A stretch of DNA of 5,177 nucleotides. It comes from Phycisphaerae bacterium. GTDB taxonomy: Bacteria; Planctomycetota; Phycisphaerae; Phycisphaerales; SM1A02. The DNA lies in contig NYVS01000089.1 of assembly GCA_002684755.1 (NCBI GenBank), forward strand, positions 1 to 5,177, written 5' to 3'. The translations under genes and the position numbers were made by a program. Positions 1-5,153 of the stretch are shown piece after piece; position 1 is the stretch's first letter; every line of letters begins with the position of its first letter. A model generated the notes under the pieces. The model did not search any database. It saw only the letters and a list, made by a program, of their open reading frames with translations, and was not told where the DNA came from.

Positions 1-1
1 G

Positions 2-544
2 ATGTGGGACCTCGCCCTGATCGCCCGGCTGCATGGCGGTGCGGGTGACGGCGGCCCGCTCTACGCCCTCGCGACCGACGATGCGCACGATCACTACGAG
101 CAGGACGCGGTCTCGATCCCCGGTCGCGGATGGGTGATGGTCCGATGCGCGAGCCACGATCCCGACGACATCGTCCGGGCGATGCGGGCGGGCGACTTCC
201 ACGCATCGAGCGGGGTGAAGCTCGTGGACGTGCGTTCGGATTCGACGCGAATGACGATCGACATCGACGCGGAGGAGGGCGTGACGTACCGGACCGAATT
301 CATCGGCGCGACCCGCGAGGACGATGAGACCGCCCCGACCGCACGGGTGCTGGCGACGGTCGACGGCGATTCGGCGATCTACGAATTCAACGGCGACGAA
401 CTCTACGTCCGCGCCCGCGTCACGAGCTCCCGCCTTCATCCCCGCCCCTATCGCAAGGGTGATTTCGAGATGGCCTGGACCCAGCCGGTGCGGCCTCGGG
501 GACTTCGACCCGCGACGACGACGACGACGACGACCAATCCCTGA
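2..544 (+). CDS. PHP-domain metal-dependent phosphoesterase-like protein, C-terminal part (5' end outside window)
   Basis: The reading frame is open at the left edge, so the ATG at position 2 is probably internal and the catalytic N-terminal part is missing. The 180 visible residues start with the end of a PHP-type fold: T-D-D-A-H-D-H at residues 25-31 looks like the last metal-binding Asp/His motif of PHP hydrolases, and G-R-G-W-V-M-V-R followed by an 'I-V-R-A-M-R-A-G-D-F-H-A-S-S-G' stretch is the usual helix and strand after it. Residues from about 75 to 163 form a beta-rich domain with a G-D-E-L-Y-V-R-A-R-V-T-S-S motif and an A-W-T-Q-P-V ending. I recall that ending from planctomycete PHP proteins. 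PHP proteins generally hydrolyse phosphoesters; the substrate here is unknown. The last 17 residues, after the conserved W-T-Q-P-V, are a non-conserved tail with seven Thr encoded by a trinucleotide repeat. The gene converges on the methyltransferase gene. The family call is fairly sure, the function is not. Confidence 0.75.
   Translation: MWDLALIARLHGGAGDGGPLYALATDDAHDHYEQDAVSIPGRGWVMVRCASHDPDDIVRAMRAGDFHASSGVKLVDVRSDSTRMTIDIDAEEGVTYRTEFIGATREDDETAPTARVLATVDGDSAIYEFNGDELYVRARVTSSRLHPRPYRKGDFEMAWTQPVRPRGLRPATTTTTTTNP
514..534 (+). repeat. (GAC)7 trinucleotide microsatellite inside the 3' end of the PHP gene
   Basis: Seven perfect GAC units in a row. In the PHP reading frame they are read as ACG and, with the next base, give seven consecutive Thr residues just before the stop codon at 542-544. 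Unit gain or loss would change the length of the tail without shifting the frame. Confidence 0.85.
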
Positions 545-583
545 GTCGCTCGGGGCGATCGCGGAAGTCAGACGACGATCGAC

Positions 584-603
584 GCGTTGGCCGAGGCCGA
601 CGT
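584..603. terminator. Small hairpin in the convergent gap, possible weak terminator
   Basis: On the plus strand, bases 584-591 can pair with 596-603 around a CGAG tetraloop, an 8-bp stem including two G-U pairs (584/603 and 588/599). It lies 40 bases after the PHP stop codon and 25 bases beyond the methyltransferase stop codon. No T-run follows on either strand, so an intrinsic-terminator role is only suggested by location. Confidence 0.22.
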
Positions 604-627
604 CGTTCAAACCGATTCAACCGACGT

Positions 628-1362
628 TCACTCCGCTCGACGCCCGAGGTGAAGACCTCGTCCGGTGAGTCCCGGGGACTCGAACTCCCACGTCAGGCCC
701 GTGGCCCGGATCGCGGCCCCGATCTCCTCGACCGTGAACAGGCCGATGCGATGCGACTCCGGTACATGTCGGACCCCTTCCGCATCCGCGATGAGGTACT
801 CGAACTCCAGCAACAGGCAGCGTCCCTGGACCCGCGGCACGTCCATCCGCGCGATCTTGATCTCGGGCCGGTCCACGAACGTCGCCCACGGCCGCCCGAG
901 CTCGACCACGCCGGGCTCGAGAAACGGCTCGACCACGAGCAGCCCGCCCGGGGCGAGGCACCGCGCCATCGACGCCATCGCCTCGTGGAGCGACCGCAGA
1001 TCCACCATGTACGCGATCGCGGAGAAGAGGCAGGTGACCACGTCGAACGGTCCGCCGAGCCCCGCGGAATCGAGCGTCCGCATGTCACCCTCCACCATCG
1101 TCACGCCCGGACAACGCTCCGCGGCCCGCACCAGCATCTCTGAATCGAGATCCACGCCGACCCGTTCGAAGTCGTCGAGCAGGGCGAGGTGCCGACCGGT
1201 TCCGCAGGCGACGTCCAGCAGCGTCGGAGGTCGGCCGCAGGCGGGCCGATCGAGCACCCCCCGGGATCGGATCAGTTGCCGCAGCGTCGCCGCCTCGACC
1301 GCGTAGTCCTTGCCCTGCGCGTCGTAGATCAGGTCATACCAGTCCTGGGACTTCGTGAACAC
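628..1362 (-). CDS. Class I SAM-dependent methyltransferase, TylM1/DesVI-like
   Basis: Cytoplasmic methyltransferase of 244 residues, with no signal peptide or membrane segment. Numbering from the GTG at 1360-1362: a W-Y-D-L-I-Y and G-K-D-Y-A-V-E-A N-terminus (residues 8-24), SAM-binding motif I L-L-D-V-A-C-G-T-G (48-56), the acidic residue after strand 2 in V-G-V-D-L-D (Asp71), G-D-M-R (92-95), F-D-V-V-T-C-L-F-S (106-114), L-A-P-G-G-L-L-V-V-E-P (136-146), and a G-L-T-G-R-G-L-H-L-G ending (231-240). From memory, this set in this order resembles the dTDP-aminosugar N,N-dimethyltransferases DesVI and TylM1. Such enzymes transfer methyl groups from SAM to the amine of a nucleotide-linked sugar. 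No sugar-biosynthesis gene lies in the window, so the substrate is open. The frame extends to a GTG at 1381-1383, but GGAGG at 1368-1372 sits 5 bases before the inner GTG, and homologues begin near F-T-K-S, so the inner start is preferred. A hairpin and a promoter-like element upstream suggest separate transcription from the protease gene. Confidence 0.9.
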   Translation of the reverse strand: MFTKSQDWYDLIYDAQGKDYAVEAATLRQLIRSRGVLDRPACGRPPTLLDVACGTGRHLALLDDFERVGVDLDSEMLVRAAERCPGVTMVEGDMRTLDSAGLGGPFDVVTCLFSAIAYMVDLRSLHEAMASMARCLAPGGLLVVEPFLEPGVVELGRPWATFVDRPEIKIARMDVPRVQGRCLLLEFEYLIADAEGVRHVPESHRIGLFTVEEIGAAIRATGLTWEFESPGLTGRGLHLGRRAE

Positions 1363-1367
1363 GTCGA

Positions 1368-1372
1368 CCTCC
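1368..1372 (-). promoter_or_regulatory. Shine-Dalgarno site of the methyltransferase gene
   Basis: The minus strand reads GGAGG, then five bases (TCGAC), then GTG. This near-consensus site with ideal spacing selects the GTG at 1360-1362 over the in-frame GTG 21 bases further upstream, which has no comparable site. Confidence 0.7.
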
Positions 1373-1404
1373 GATCCTCGCACGGTGGTGTCGCGGACGT
1401 CGTG

Positions 1405-1410
1405 ATCCTA
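1405..1410 (-). promoter_or_regulatory. Candidate -10 element (TAGGAT) upstream of the methyltransferase gene
   Basis: The minus strand reads TAGGAT, matching TANNAT-like -10 elements of GC-rich bacteria. Transcription starting about 7 bases downstream would give a 5' leader of roughly 35 bases before the preferred GTG. It is part of the 9-mer CTAGGATCA, which also occurs upstream of the protease gene. I see no convincing -35 box at 16-18 bases, so this is an inference from position and recurrence. Confidence 0.33.
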
Positions 1411-1458
1411 GCAACTCGGAATCGGTGGCCCGCCCGGGCTCGACGCTCCGAATGCGAA

Positions 1459-1497
1459 GACGCCCGACAGGGGCCAGAAGGGCCGCTGCCGGGCGTC
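1459..1497 (-). terminator. Strong hairpin after the metalloprotease gene, probable terminator
   Basis: The arms 1459-1466 (GACGCCCG) and 1490-1497 (CGGGCGTC) are perfectly complementary. Inside them, a G-U pair, a 3-bp CAG/CTG step, one mismatch and a GGCC/GGCC step close on a 4-base loop. The pairing is better on the minus strand, where the inner position is G-U; on the plus strand it is an A/C mismatch. On the minus strand it lies 59 bases after the protease stop codon and is followed by TTCGCATTC, so the U-tract is poor. It could equally be a 3'-end stabilising or processing hairpin. Confidence 0.55.
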
Positions 1498-1556
1498 GGA
1501 ATCATCGGGATCATCGGTCGTGACGCGCGATCGAGACGACTCGGGGACCCGGACGA

Positions 1557-4500
1557 TCAGGGTGTGTCTTCACACGACGTGTTGTAGGACGCGAGGATCA
1601 GGCCGAGATCGGCGGCGTTCACCTCGCCGTCCTCGTTGAGGTCGGCGGGCGTCCCCGGTTCGACGGGGCCCCAGAAGATCAGGAGAATGCCGAAGTCCTC
1701 GCCGTTCACCATGCCGTCGCCGTTGAGATCCGCGGCACAGTCGCCGGTCTCGCACTCGTCCGGAATGCCGTCGAGGTTGAAGTCCTCCGAGGTTCCGAGA
1801 TAGATGTCGATGGAATCGTCGATCAGGTTCTCGTTGCAGTCGAAGAACTGGATCTGCACCGCGTACACCACGCCGGAGAGCGGGCCGGCATCGTCCGCGA
1901 GCGGCGCCCCCGCGAAGACGATGTTGCCGACGATCGCGACGGATTCGCCGATCCGATCGCCGGGCTCGAGTCCGCTCGGCCGCACGACCTGGACCTGGTC
2001 CCAGCCGTTGCCGGACCGTTCGTAGATGCCGATCGCCCCGACGAGGTCGAAGAGGTCGCCGCCGCTGTCCGGGGCACCGACCGCGATGTAGTTCGTCGAG
2101 ACCGCGACGGCGGCGCCGAATCGGTCGCCGGGCATCGATCCCGAGAACGACAACGACTCGATCTGATCGAACTCGTTGTCGATCACGCGATACGAGACCG
2201 CGGCGCCGGTGGCGTCGTCGGCCTCCGGGGCGCCCACGACCGCGTCGCGACCTTCCATCGCGATCGACCAGCCGAAGTTCGCGTCCTGGGCGCCGAGATC
2301 GAGATCGCCTCTTCGAACGGCGTCGACGCCGCTGATGTAGATGTAGGGGACGACCTTGCCTCGGCCGGAGTCGGCCTCCGGCGCCCCCACCATCACGTAT
2401 CGAGTCGGGAAGTTCCCGCCTTCGGTGCCCGCGGCGACGCTCCAACCGGAGAGATCACCGTCGTCGTCACCCGGCAGGAAGCCGTCCTCGCCCGAAAGCT
2501 GTTCGAACTGCACGCCGTCGAAGCGGTACACGTACGCCGCACCGGTCTCGTCGTTGTCGTCGGGGTCGACGTCGCGACGCGGCGCACCGATCACCAGCAG
2601 GCCGTCTGAGATGGCGACCGAGTGGCCGAACCAGTCGTTGTCGACGAGATCCTCGGGCTGGATCCGCTGCAGCAGGCAGTAGTAGTCACCGCTCCAGAAC
2701 CACACGGAGACCTCGCCGGCGGAAGCGGCCTCGAGCACGTCGTACTCCTCGCCGGTGTCCTTGTCGATCTCGGTCACCCATCGGCCCGCCCGCGCCGAGC
2801 CGATGACCAGGAAGTCACCGTCCGCGGCGATCGACTCACCGAATCGGTCGCCCTCGCGAAGGTAGGTCGGCGTGACCTTGGCGGACTGGAGCCAGCCTTC
2901 CTCGTCACCGCCGTCACCGTCATCACCGTCGCCATCGCCGTCGTCTTCGCCGTCATCGAGGAAGTCCTCGAAGACGTAGGCCGCCCCGGCGTTCAGGCCG
3001 CGGGCGTCGTGACGGCTTGCGCCCGCCATCATGCGGAGACCATTGGTCGCGATCGAGATACCGAAGAAGTCGTAGGCCTGCAGGCCGCCGGCGATGAGTC
3101 GCCCGTCGGTGCCGGTCTGTTCGGGCACGGCGCATCGGTAGGCCGCGGTGCCGGGCATGGTCAGCGTGGCCCAGCCGGCGTTGTCCGCGGCGCGTCCGTC
3201 GGAGGAGTCCTCGGGGCTGCCGGTGGGCTCGCCGTCGTAGGGAACCTCGGGGTTCGAGTAGTGGAGCGCCCTGTTGCCCGGTGAATACGCCATCACGGTT
3301 CGGAAGCAGAAGGTGGTGCTCCCGACGAATCGCCAACCGTGCTGGTAGCGACGACCGGTGTCGGTCTCGTCGCTTTCACCCGGCTTGCAGCAACCGACCC
3401 AGGTGGGTTCCCAGGGATCGCAGGGCGGGCCGTCACCGGTGGCGCTGTCGCCGACCGCATGAAGGAGCCCGATGTTGTGACCGAACTCGTGGGCGAAGAG
3501 CGAGTACCCCATGCAGCCGCGGACCAGGCTGTTGAAGGCGAATTCGGCGCTGTTGCCGTTGACCACGTAGGCCAGCCCGCAATAGCCGACCGCCGGATCC
3601 TCGCCGTCGGTGTGGGAGACGAGCGAGCACGCGTCGGCCCCGACCGCATCACGGATCTCGTGGACCTCGTCGATGATTCCGTCGGAGGGGTTCGTGAACG
3701 GCCCGAGCAGACTGTCGGACTTCTCGTCCCACTCCACGAGCCCCACATAGACCGGCCGCGTGCCGAACGGCACCTCGGAGTTCGCCATGGTGATCGAGCA
3801 GTTGGCCGATTCGAGTTCGCAGACCGCGACGATCGCGGAGGGCGCATCCTTCGGATCCCCGCCCTGTTCCTCGATTCGTTCCACTTCCTTCTCGAGACAG
3901 AGGCTGGTGTAGAAGAAGGCGATGTCCGCGACGGTCGCGGCGCAACCGGCGCATTCCTCGACGTCGTTGTCGTCTCCGGCGACGCCGTCGCCGTTGAAGG
4001 GCGACATCGGCCCCATCGGATCGACCGGGCCGACGTCCGGGACGATCGCCCCACCACAGCCGGGAAGGTCCGCGGCCTTGGCTTCGGGCGCGACGAGGCC
4101 GCGTCCGATCGGGACCAGCGTCCACTCCATGCCGCCGTTCTCGCCGGGAACCTGCATCCAACCCGCGACCATGCCGTCTCGATGGGCGAGCGTCGCCGCG
4201 ACGAGTTCCTCGTCCATCGACTCGAGCTGCCACCATCGACCGTCGCCCGTCGTCCGACGAGCACGCTTGACCTGGAACCGGTGCGGCGCCGTGCCGCGGC
4301 GAACGGCGAGATCCACCCGATCGCCGACCTCGAGCGCCAGAACCTCGTTGACATCGAACCGAATCCGACCGTCGCGCGCGACCGCCAGCACCGGATGATC
4401 GAGATCACCGGGACGGATGGCGTTCGGCTCCTGGAGCCTCATCGGTCGCTTCAGATCGACCTCGAGCTCCCGATCGACGTCGAGGGCCACCCGTGACATC

Positions 4501-4631
4501 GCAGACGTCGCGACGCCGCGTTCCATCGCCGATCGGTCCTTGGCCACCGGGCCGACCGCAAGGGCCGCCAGCGTGCCGGTACCGAGCGCCAGGGCCAGCG
4601 CGAGGGTCATTCTGGTCTGGGGGGTTCGCAT
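1557..4631 (-). CDS. Secreted metzincin zinc metalloprotease with seven FG-GAP repeats and dockerin-like tail
   Basis: Exported zinc endopeptidase of about 1024 residues (numbered from the ATG at 4629-4631). Order: signal peptide (Arg2, Arg7, hydrophobic 8-27, likely cleavage after A-L-A near 25); propeptide-like region to about 230 with G-D-R-V-D-L; catalytic domain from V-A-D-I-A-F-F-Y-T (234) with zinc motif H-E-F-G-H-N-I-G-L-L-H (ligands His381, His385, His391; catalytic Glu382) and Met-turn V-M-A-Y (Met447); seven FG-GAP-type repeats (about 519-928) that could fold as a beta-propeller; a D-C-N...P-D-E-C segment (931-960); and two EF-hand-like dockerin motifs (Asp968-Asp979 and Asp997-Asp1008), each with D-x-N-x-D-x-x-x-N-x-x-D ligands and flanked by Cys965 and Cys1020. 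The motifs fit reprolysin-like metzincins, but Ala follows the third His instead of the usual Asp. An acidic Asp/Gly linker (559-579) interrupts the propeller. The upstream in-frame ATG at 4641-4643 has GGAG directly abutting it, too close to work; GAAGG 5 bases before the ATG at 4631 favours the inner start. Substrate unknown. Confidence 0.93.
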   Translation of the reverse strand: MRTPQTRMTLALALALGTGTLAALAVGPVAKDRSAMERGVATSAMSRVALDVDRELEVDLKRPMRLQEPNAIRPGDLDHPVLAVARDGRIRFDVNEVLALEVGDRVDLAVRRGTAPHRFQVKRARRTTGDGRWWQLESMDEELVAATLAHRDGMVAGWMQVPGENGGMEWTLVPIGRGLVAPEAKAADLPGCGGAIVPDVGPVDPMGPMSPFNGDGVAGDDNDVEECAGCAATVADIAFFYTSLCLEKEVERIEEQGGDPKDAPSAIVAVCELESANCSITMANSEVPFGTRPVYVGLVEWDEKSDSLLGPFTNPSDGIIDEVHEIRDAVGADACSLVSHTDGEDPAVGYCGLAYVVNGNSAEFAFNSLVRGCMGYSLFAHEFGHNIGLLHAVGDSATGDGPPCDPWEPTWVGCCKPGESDETDTGRRYQHGWRFVGSTTFCFRTVMAYSPGNRALHYSNPEVPYDGEPTGSPEDSSDGRAADNAGWATLTMPGTAAYRCAVPEQTGTDGRLIAGGLQAYDFFGISIATNGLRMMAGASRHDARGLNAGAAYVFEDFLDDGEDDGDGDGDDGDGGDEEGWLQSAKVTPTYLREGDRFGESIAADGDFLVIGSARAGRWVTEIDKDTGEEYDVLEAASAGEVSVWFWSGDYYCLLQRIQPEDLVDNDWFGHSVAISDGLLVIGAPRRDVDPDDNDETGAAYVYRFDGVQFEQLSGEDGFLPGDDDGDLSGWSVAAGTEGGNFPTRYVMVGAPEADSGRGKVVPYIYISGVDAVRRGDLDLGAQDANFGWSIAMEGRDAVVGAPEADDATGAAVSYRVIDNEFDQIESLSFSGSMPGDRFGAAVAVSTNYIAVGAPDSGGDLFDLVGAIGIYERSGNGWDQVQVVRPSGLEPGDRIGESVAIVGNIVFAGAPLADDAGPLSGVVYAVQIQFFDCNENLIDDSIDIYLGTSEDFNLDGIPDECETGDCAADLNGDGMVNGEDFGILLIFWGPVEPGTPADLNEDGEVNAADLGLILASYNTSCEDTP
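1851..3077 (-). repeat. Seven FG-GAP repeats within the metalloprotease (predicted beta-propeller)
   Basis: Each unit has a F-G-x-S/A-[VI]-A start, a 'V-x-G-A-P' centre and a G-x-x-x-V/Y strand. The residues at the F position (numbered from the ATG at 4631) are Phe522, Phe597, Phe668, Ser728, Phe786, Phe838 and Ile894, so spacing runs 75, 71, 60, 58, 52 and 56. Units 4 and 7 have lost the Phe (S-G-W-S and I-G-E-S). The centres include I-G-A-P-R, V-G-A-P-E twice, V-G-A-P-D and A-G-A-P-L; the first two are degenerate (A-G-A-S and I-G-S-A). Seven units match the blade number of integrin-type propellers. I see no clear D-x-D-x-D-G calcium loop between blades. Confidence 0.85.
2895..2957 (-). repeat. 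Low-complexity acidic linker (Asp/Gly/Glu) between propeller units 1 and 2
   Basis: Twenty-one residues made only of Asp, Gly and Glu, written in GAC/GAT/GGC/GGT-type codons, so the DNA is a degenerate triplet repeat (GTC/GCC-rich on the plus strand). It sits between the first and second FG-GAP units, which explains why that interval is the longest (75 residues). It could be a flexible or calcium-attracting loop, or a product of replication slippage. Confidence 0.8.
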
Positions 4632-4636
4632 GGTCG

Positions 4637-4641
4637 CCTTC
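4637..4641 (-). promoter_or_regulatory. Shine-Dalgarno-like site favouring the inner start of the metalloprotease
   Basis: The minus strand reads GAAGG, five bases, then ATG at 4631-4629. The competing ATG at 4643 overlaps this site and is preceded immediately by GGAG with no spacing. The difference is only four residues (M-K-A-T) ahead of the signal peptide. Confidence 0.45.
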
Positions 4642-4706
4642 ATCTCCGTGCGGACGCGTCGGTCCGCCCCTGGTTCATGATCACGAAATCCGGCCCCCCC
4701 GTGCCG

Positions 4707-4723
4707 TTCCGTCCTGAACGGAA
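4707..4723. promoter_or_regulatory. Inverted repeat TTCCGT-N5-ACGGAA, possible operator or leader hairpin
   Basis: Two perfect 6-base arms (4707-4712 and 4718-4723) flank a 5-base centre, CCTGA. If transcription starts just after the candidate -10 at 4746-4751, the repeat falls about 20-35 bases into the transcript, a normal position for a repressor site or a leader hairpin. Either use is an inference. Confidence 0.35.
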
Positions 4724-4745
4724 ACCACGGTGACGCCTGCCTTTG

Positions 4746-4751
4746 ATCCTA
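4746..4751 (-). promoter_or_regulatory. Candidate -10 element (TAGGAT) upstream of the metalloprotease gene
   Basis: The minus strand reads CTAGGATCA at 4752-4744, identical over nine bases to the sequence upstream of the methyltransferase gene. TAGGAT is an acceptable -10 hexamer for a GC-rich bacterium. It would give a leader of about 100 bases before the start codon. A recognisable -35 box is absent. Confidence 0.33.
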
Positions 4752-4879
4752 GTCCTCACCGACCGTCGATACGGCCCTGAAGCGAGGATTTTCCGGACCT
4801 CGACGGGGTCGAGACCGGTCCGTACAAGGATGCCATCCAGCGACCCCTCGGGCCAGCCGACCTGCGGGAAATGCAGGGT

Positions 4880-4907
4880 TCCCGCGCGACCGAGCGTCGT
4901 CGCGGGA
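4880..4907. other. Stable GC-rich hairpin in the intergenic region
   Basis: The left arm T-CCCGCG-CGAC (4880-4890) pairs with GTCG-(T)-CGCGGG-A (4896-4907) around a CGAGC loop: 11 base pairs with one bulged base. No T-run follows on either strand, so it is not a standard terminator. Its CCCGCG/CGCGGG arm sequence is the same as the base of the terminator at 5047-5098. Confidence 0.45.
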
Positions 4908-5046
4908 CGACCGATCTCGGATCCGGGTCCGGTATCCGTGTCTTGCATACGAAACCACCGCCGGTCGGATCCCGGATTCCGCGATCACCGATCGACCGGC
5001 CCGGCACGGATCCGCCCTGTTCCCCCAGCATCTCGAGCCCGGCACG

Positions 5047-5098
5047 AAAAAAAGCCCGCGCCCCCCAAGACGCTGGACGAGCGTGGCGAGGACGCGGG
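5047..5098 (-). terminator. Rho-independent terminator of the minus-strand gene entering from the right
   Basis: On the minus strand CCCGCGTCC (from 5098) pairs with GGGCGCGGG (ending 5055), nine base pairs with one G-U. An apical ACGCT/AGCGT stem closes on a CGTCC loop. One C then precedes seven T residues (5053-5047). A long GC stem plus a T7 tract in such GC-rich DNA is the clearest terminator in the window. It lies about 55 bases after the TGA at 5154-5156. Confidence 0.85.
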
Positions 5099-5116
5099 TC
5101 GAGTTGATTCGACACG

Positions 5117-5132
5117 GGCCGGAATTCCGGCC
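5117..5132. repeat. Perfect 16-base palindrome GGCCGGAATTCCGGCC
   Basis: The sequence equals its own reverse complement. In RNA it would fold as a 6-bp stem with an AAUU loop. It lies between the stop codon at 5154-5156 and the terminator, next to a smaller GTCGA/TCGAC inverted repeat at 5098-5113, so it is probably part of a structured 3' untranslated region. Confidence 0.6.
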
Positions 5133-5153
5133 GGTTTCAAGACGGGCTTCGAC

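Larger units (their letters stand above)
4644..5046. other. About 400-base region without a convincing gene, upstream of the metalloprotease
   Basis: No open frame here looks clearly coding. The best is a minus-strand frame of 102 codons (4640-4948) whose TGA overlaps the ATG at 4643 as ATGA. Its first half is moderately GC-rich at third positions, but its second half is Arg-rich, uses AGG/AGA codons and crosses the candidate promoter and inverted repeat, so I do not call it. The region does hold a stable hairpin at 4880-4907, a -10-like element at 4746-4751 and an inverted repeat at 4707-4723. It reads as a long regulatory or leader region for the protease gene. Confidence 0.6.

Noticed and set aside
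555..562. GCGATCGC octamer resembling the cyanobacterial HIP1 repeat
   Set aside because: Single copy noticed and readily expected by chance in this composition; the protein style points to a planctomycete.
600..627. ACGTCG/CGACGT inverted repeat between the convergent genes
   Set aside because: Only six base pairs with a 16-base loop, and no T-run; the neighbouring 584-603 hairpin is more stable and excludes it.
665..1306. 213-codon plus-strand frame opposite the methyltransferase
   Set aside because: Ser/Arg-rich mirror frame; the minus strand carries the complete SAM-binding motif set.
2622..3284. 220-codon plus-strand frame with a Val/Ala-rich segment that could look like a membrane helix
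   Set aside because: It is the mirror of the Asp/Gly linker and FG-GAP units; the hydrophobic stretch is simply the complement of Asp codons.
3293..4408. 371-codon minus-strand frame overlapping the protease in another phase
   Set aside because: The translation is dominated by Arg, Ser and Thr with no domain; the protease frame carries the zinc motif and Met-turn over the same bases.
3339..4496. 385-codon open frame on the plus strand opposite the protease
   Set aside because: It lies wholly antisense to the catalytic and propeptide part of a protein with clear motifs. Its translation is rich in Arg, Asp and Val without any recognisable motif, as expected of a mirror frame in GC-rich DNA.
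4972..5000. GGTCG-ATC / GATCGACC imperfect inverted repeat
   Set aside because: It needs a bulge and has a loop of about 18 bases; GATC-rich words are common throughout this sequence.
4756..5115. 119-codon minus-strand frame in the right intergenic region
   Set aside because: It starts upstream of the intrinsic terminator and reads through its stem and T-run; it is rich in Arg, Pro and Ser and has no recognisable motif.
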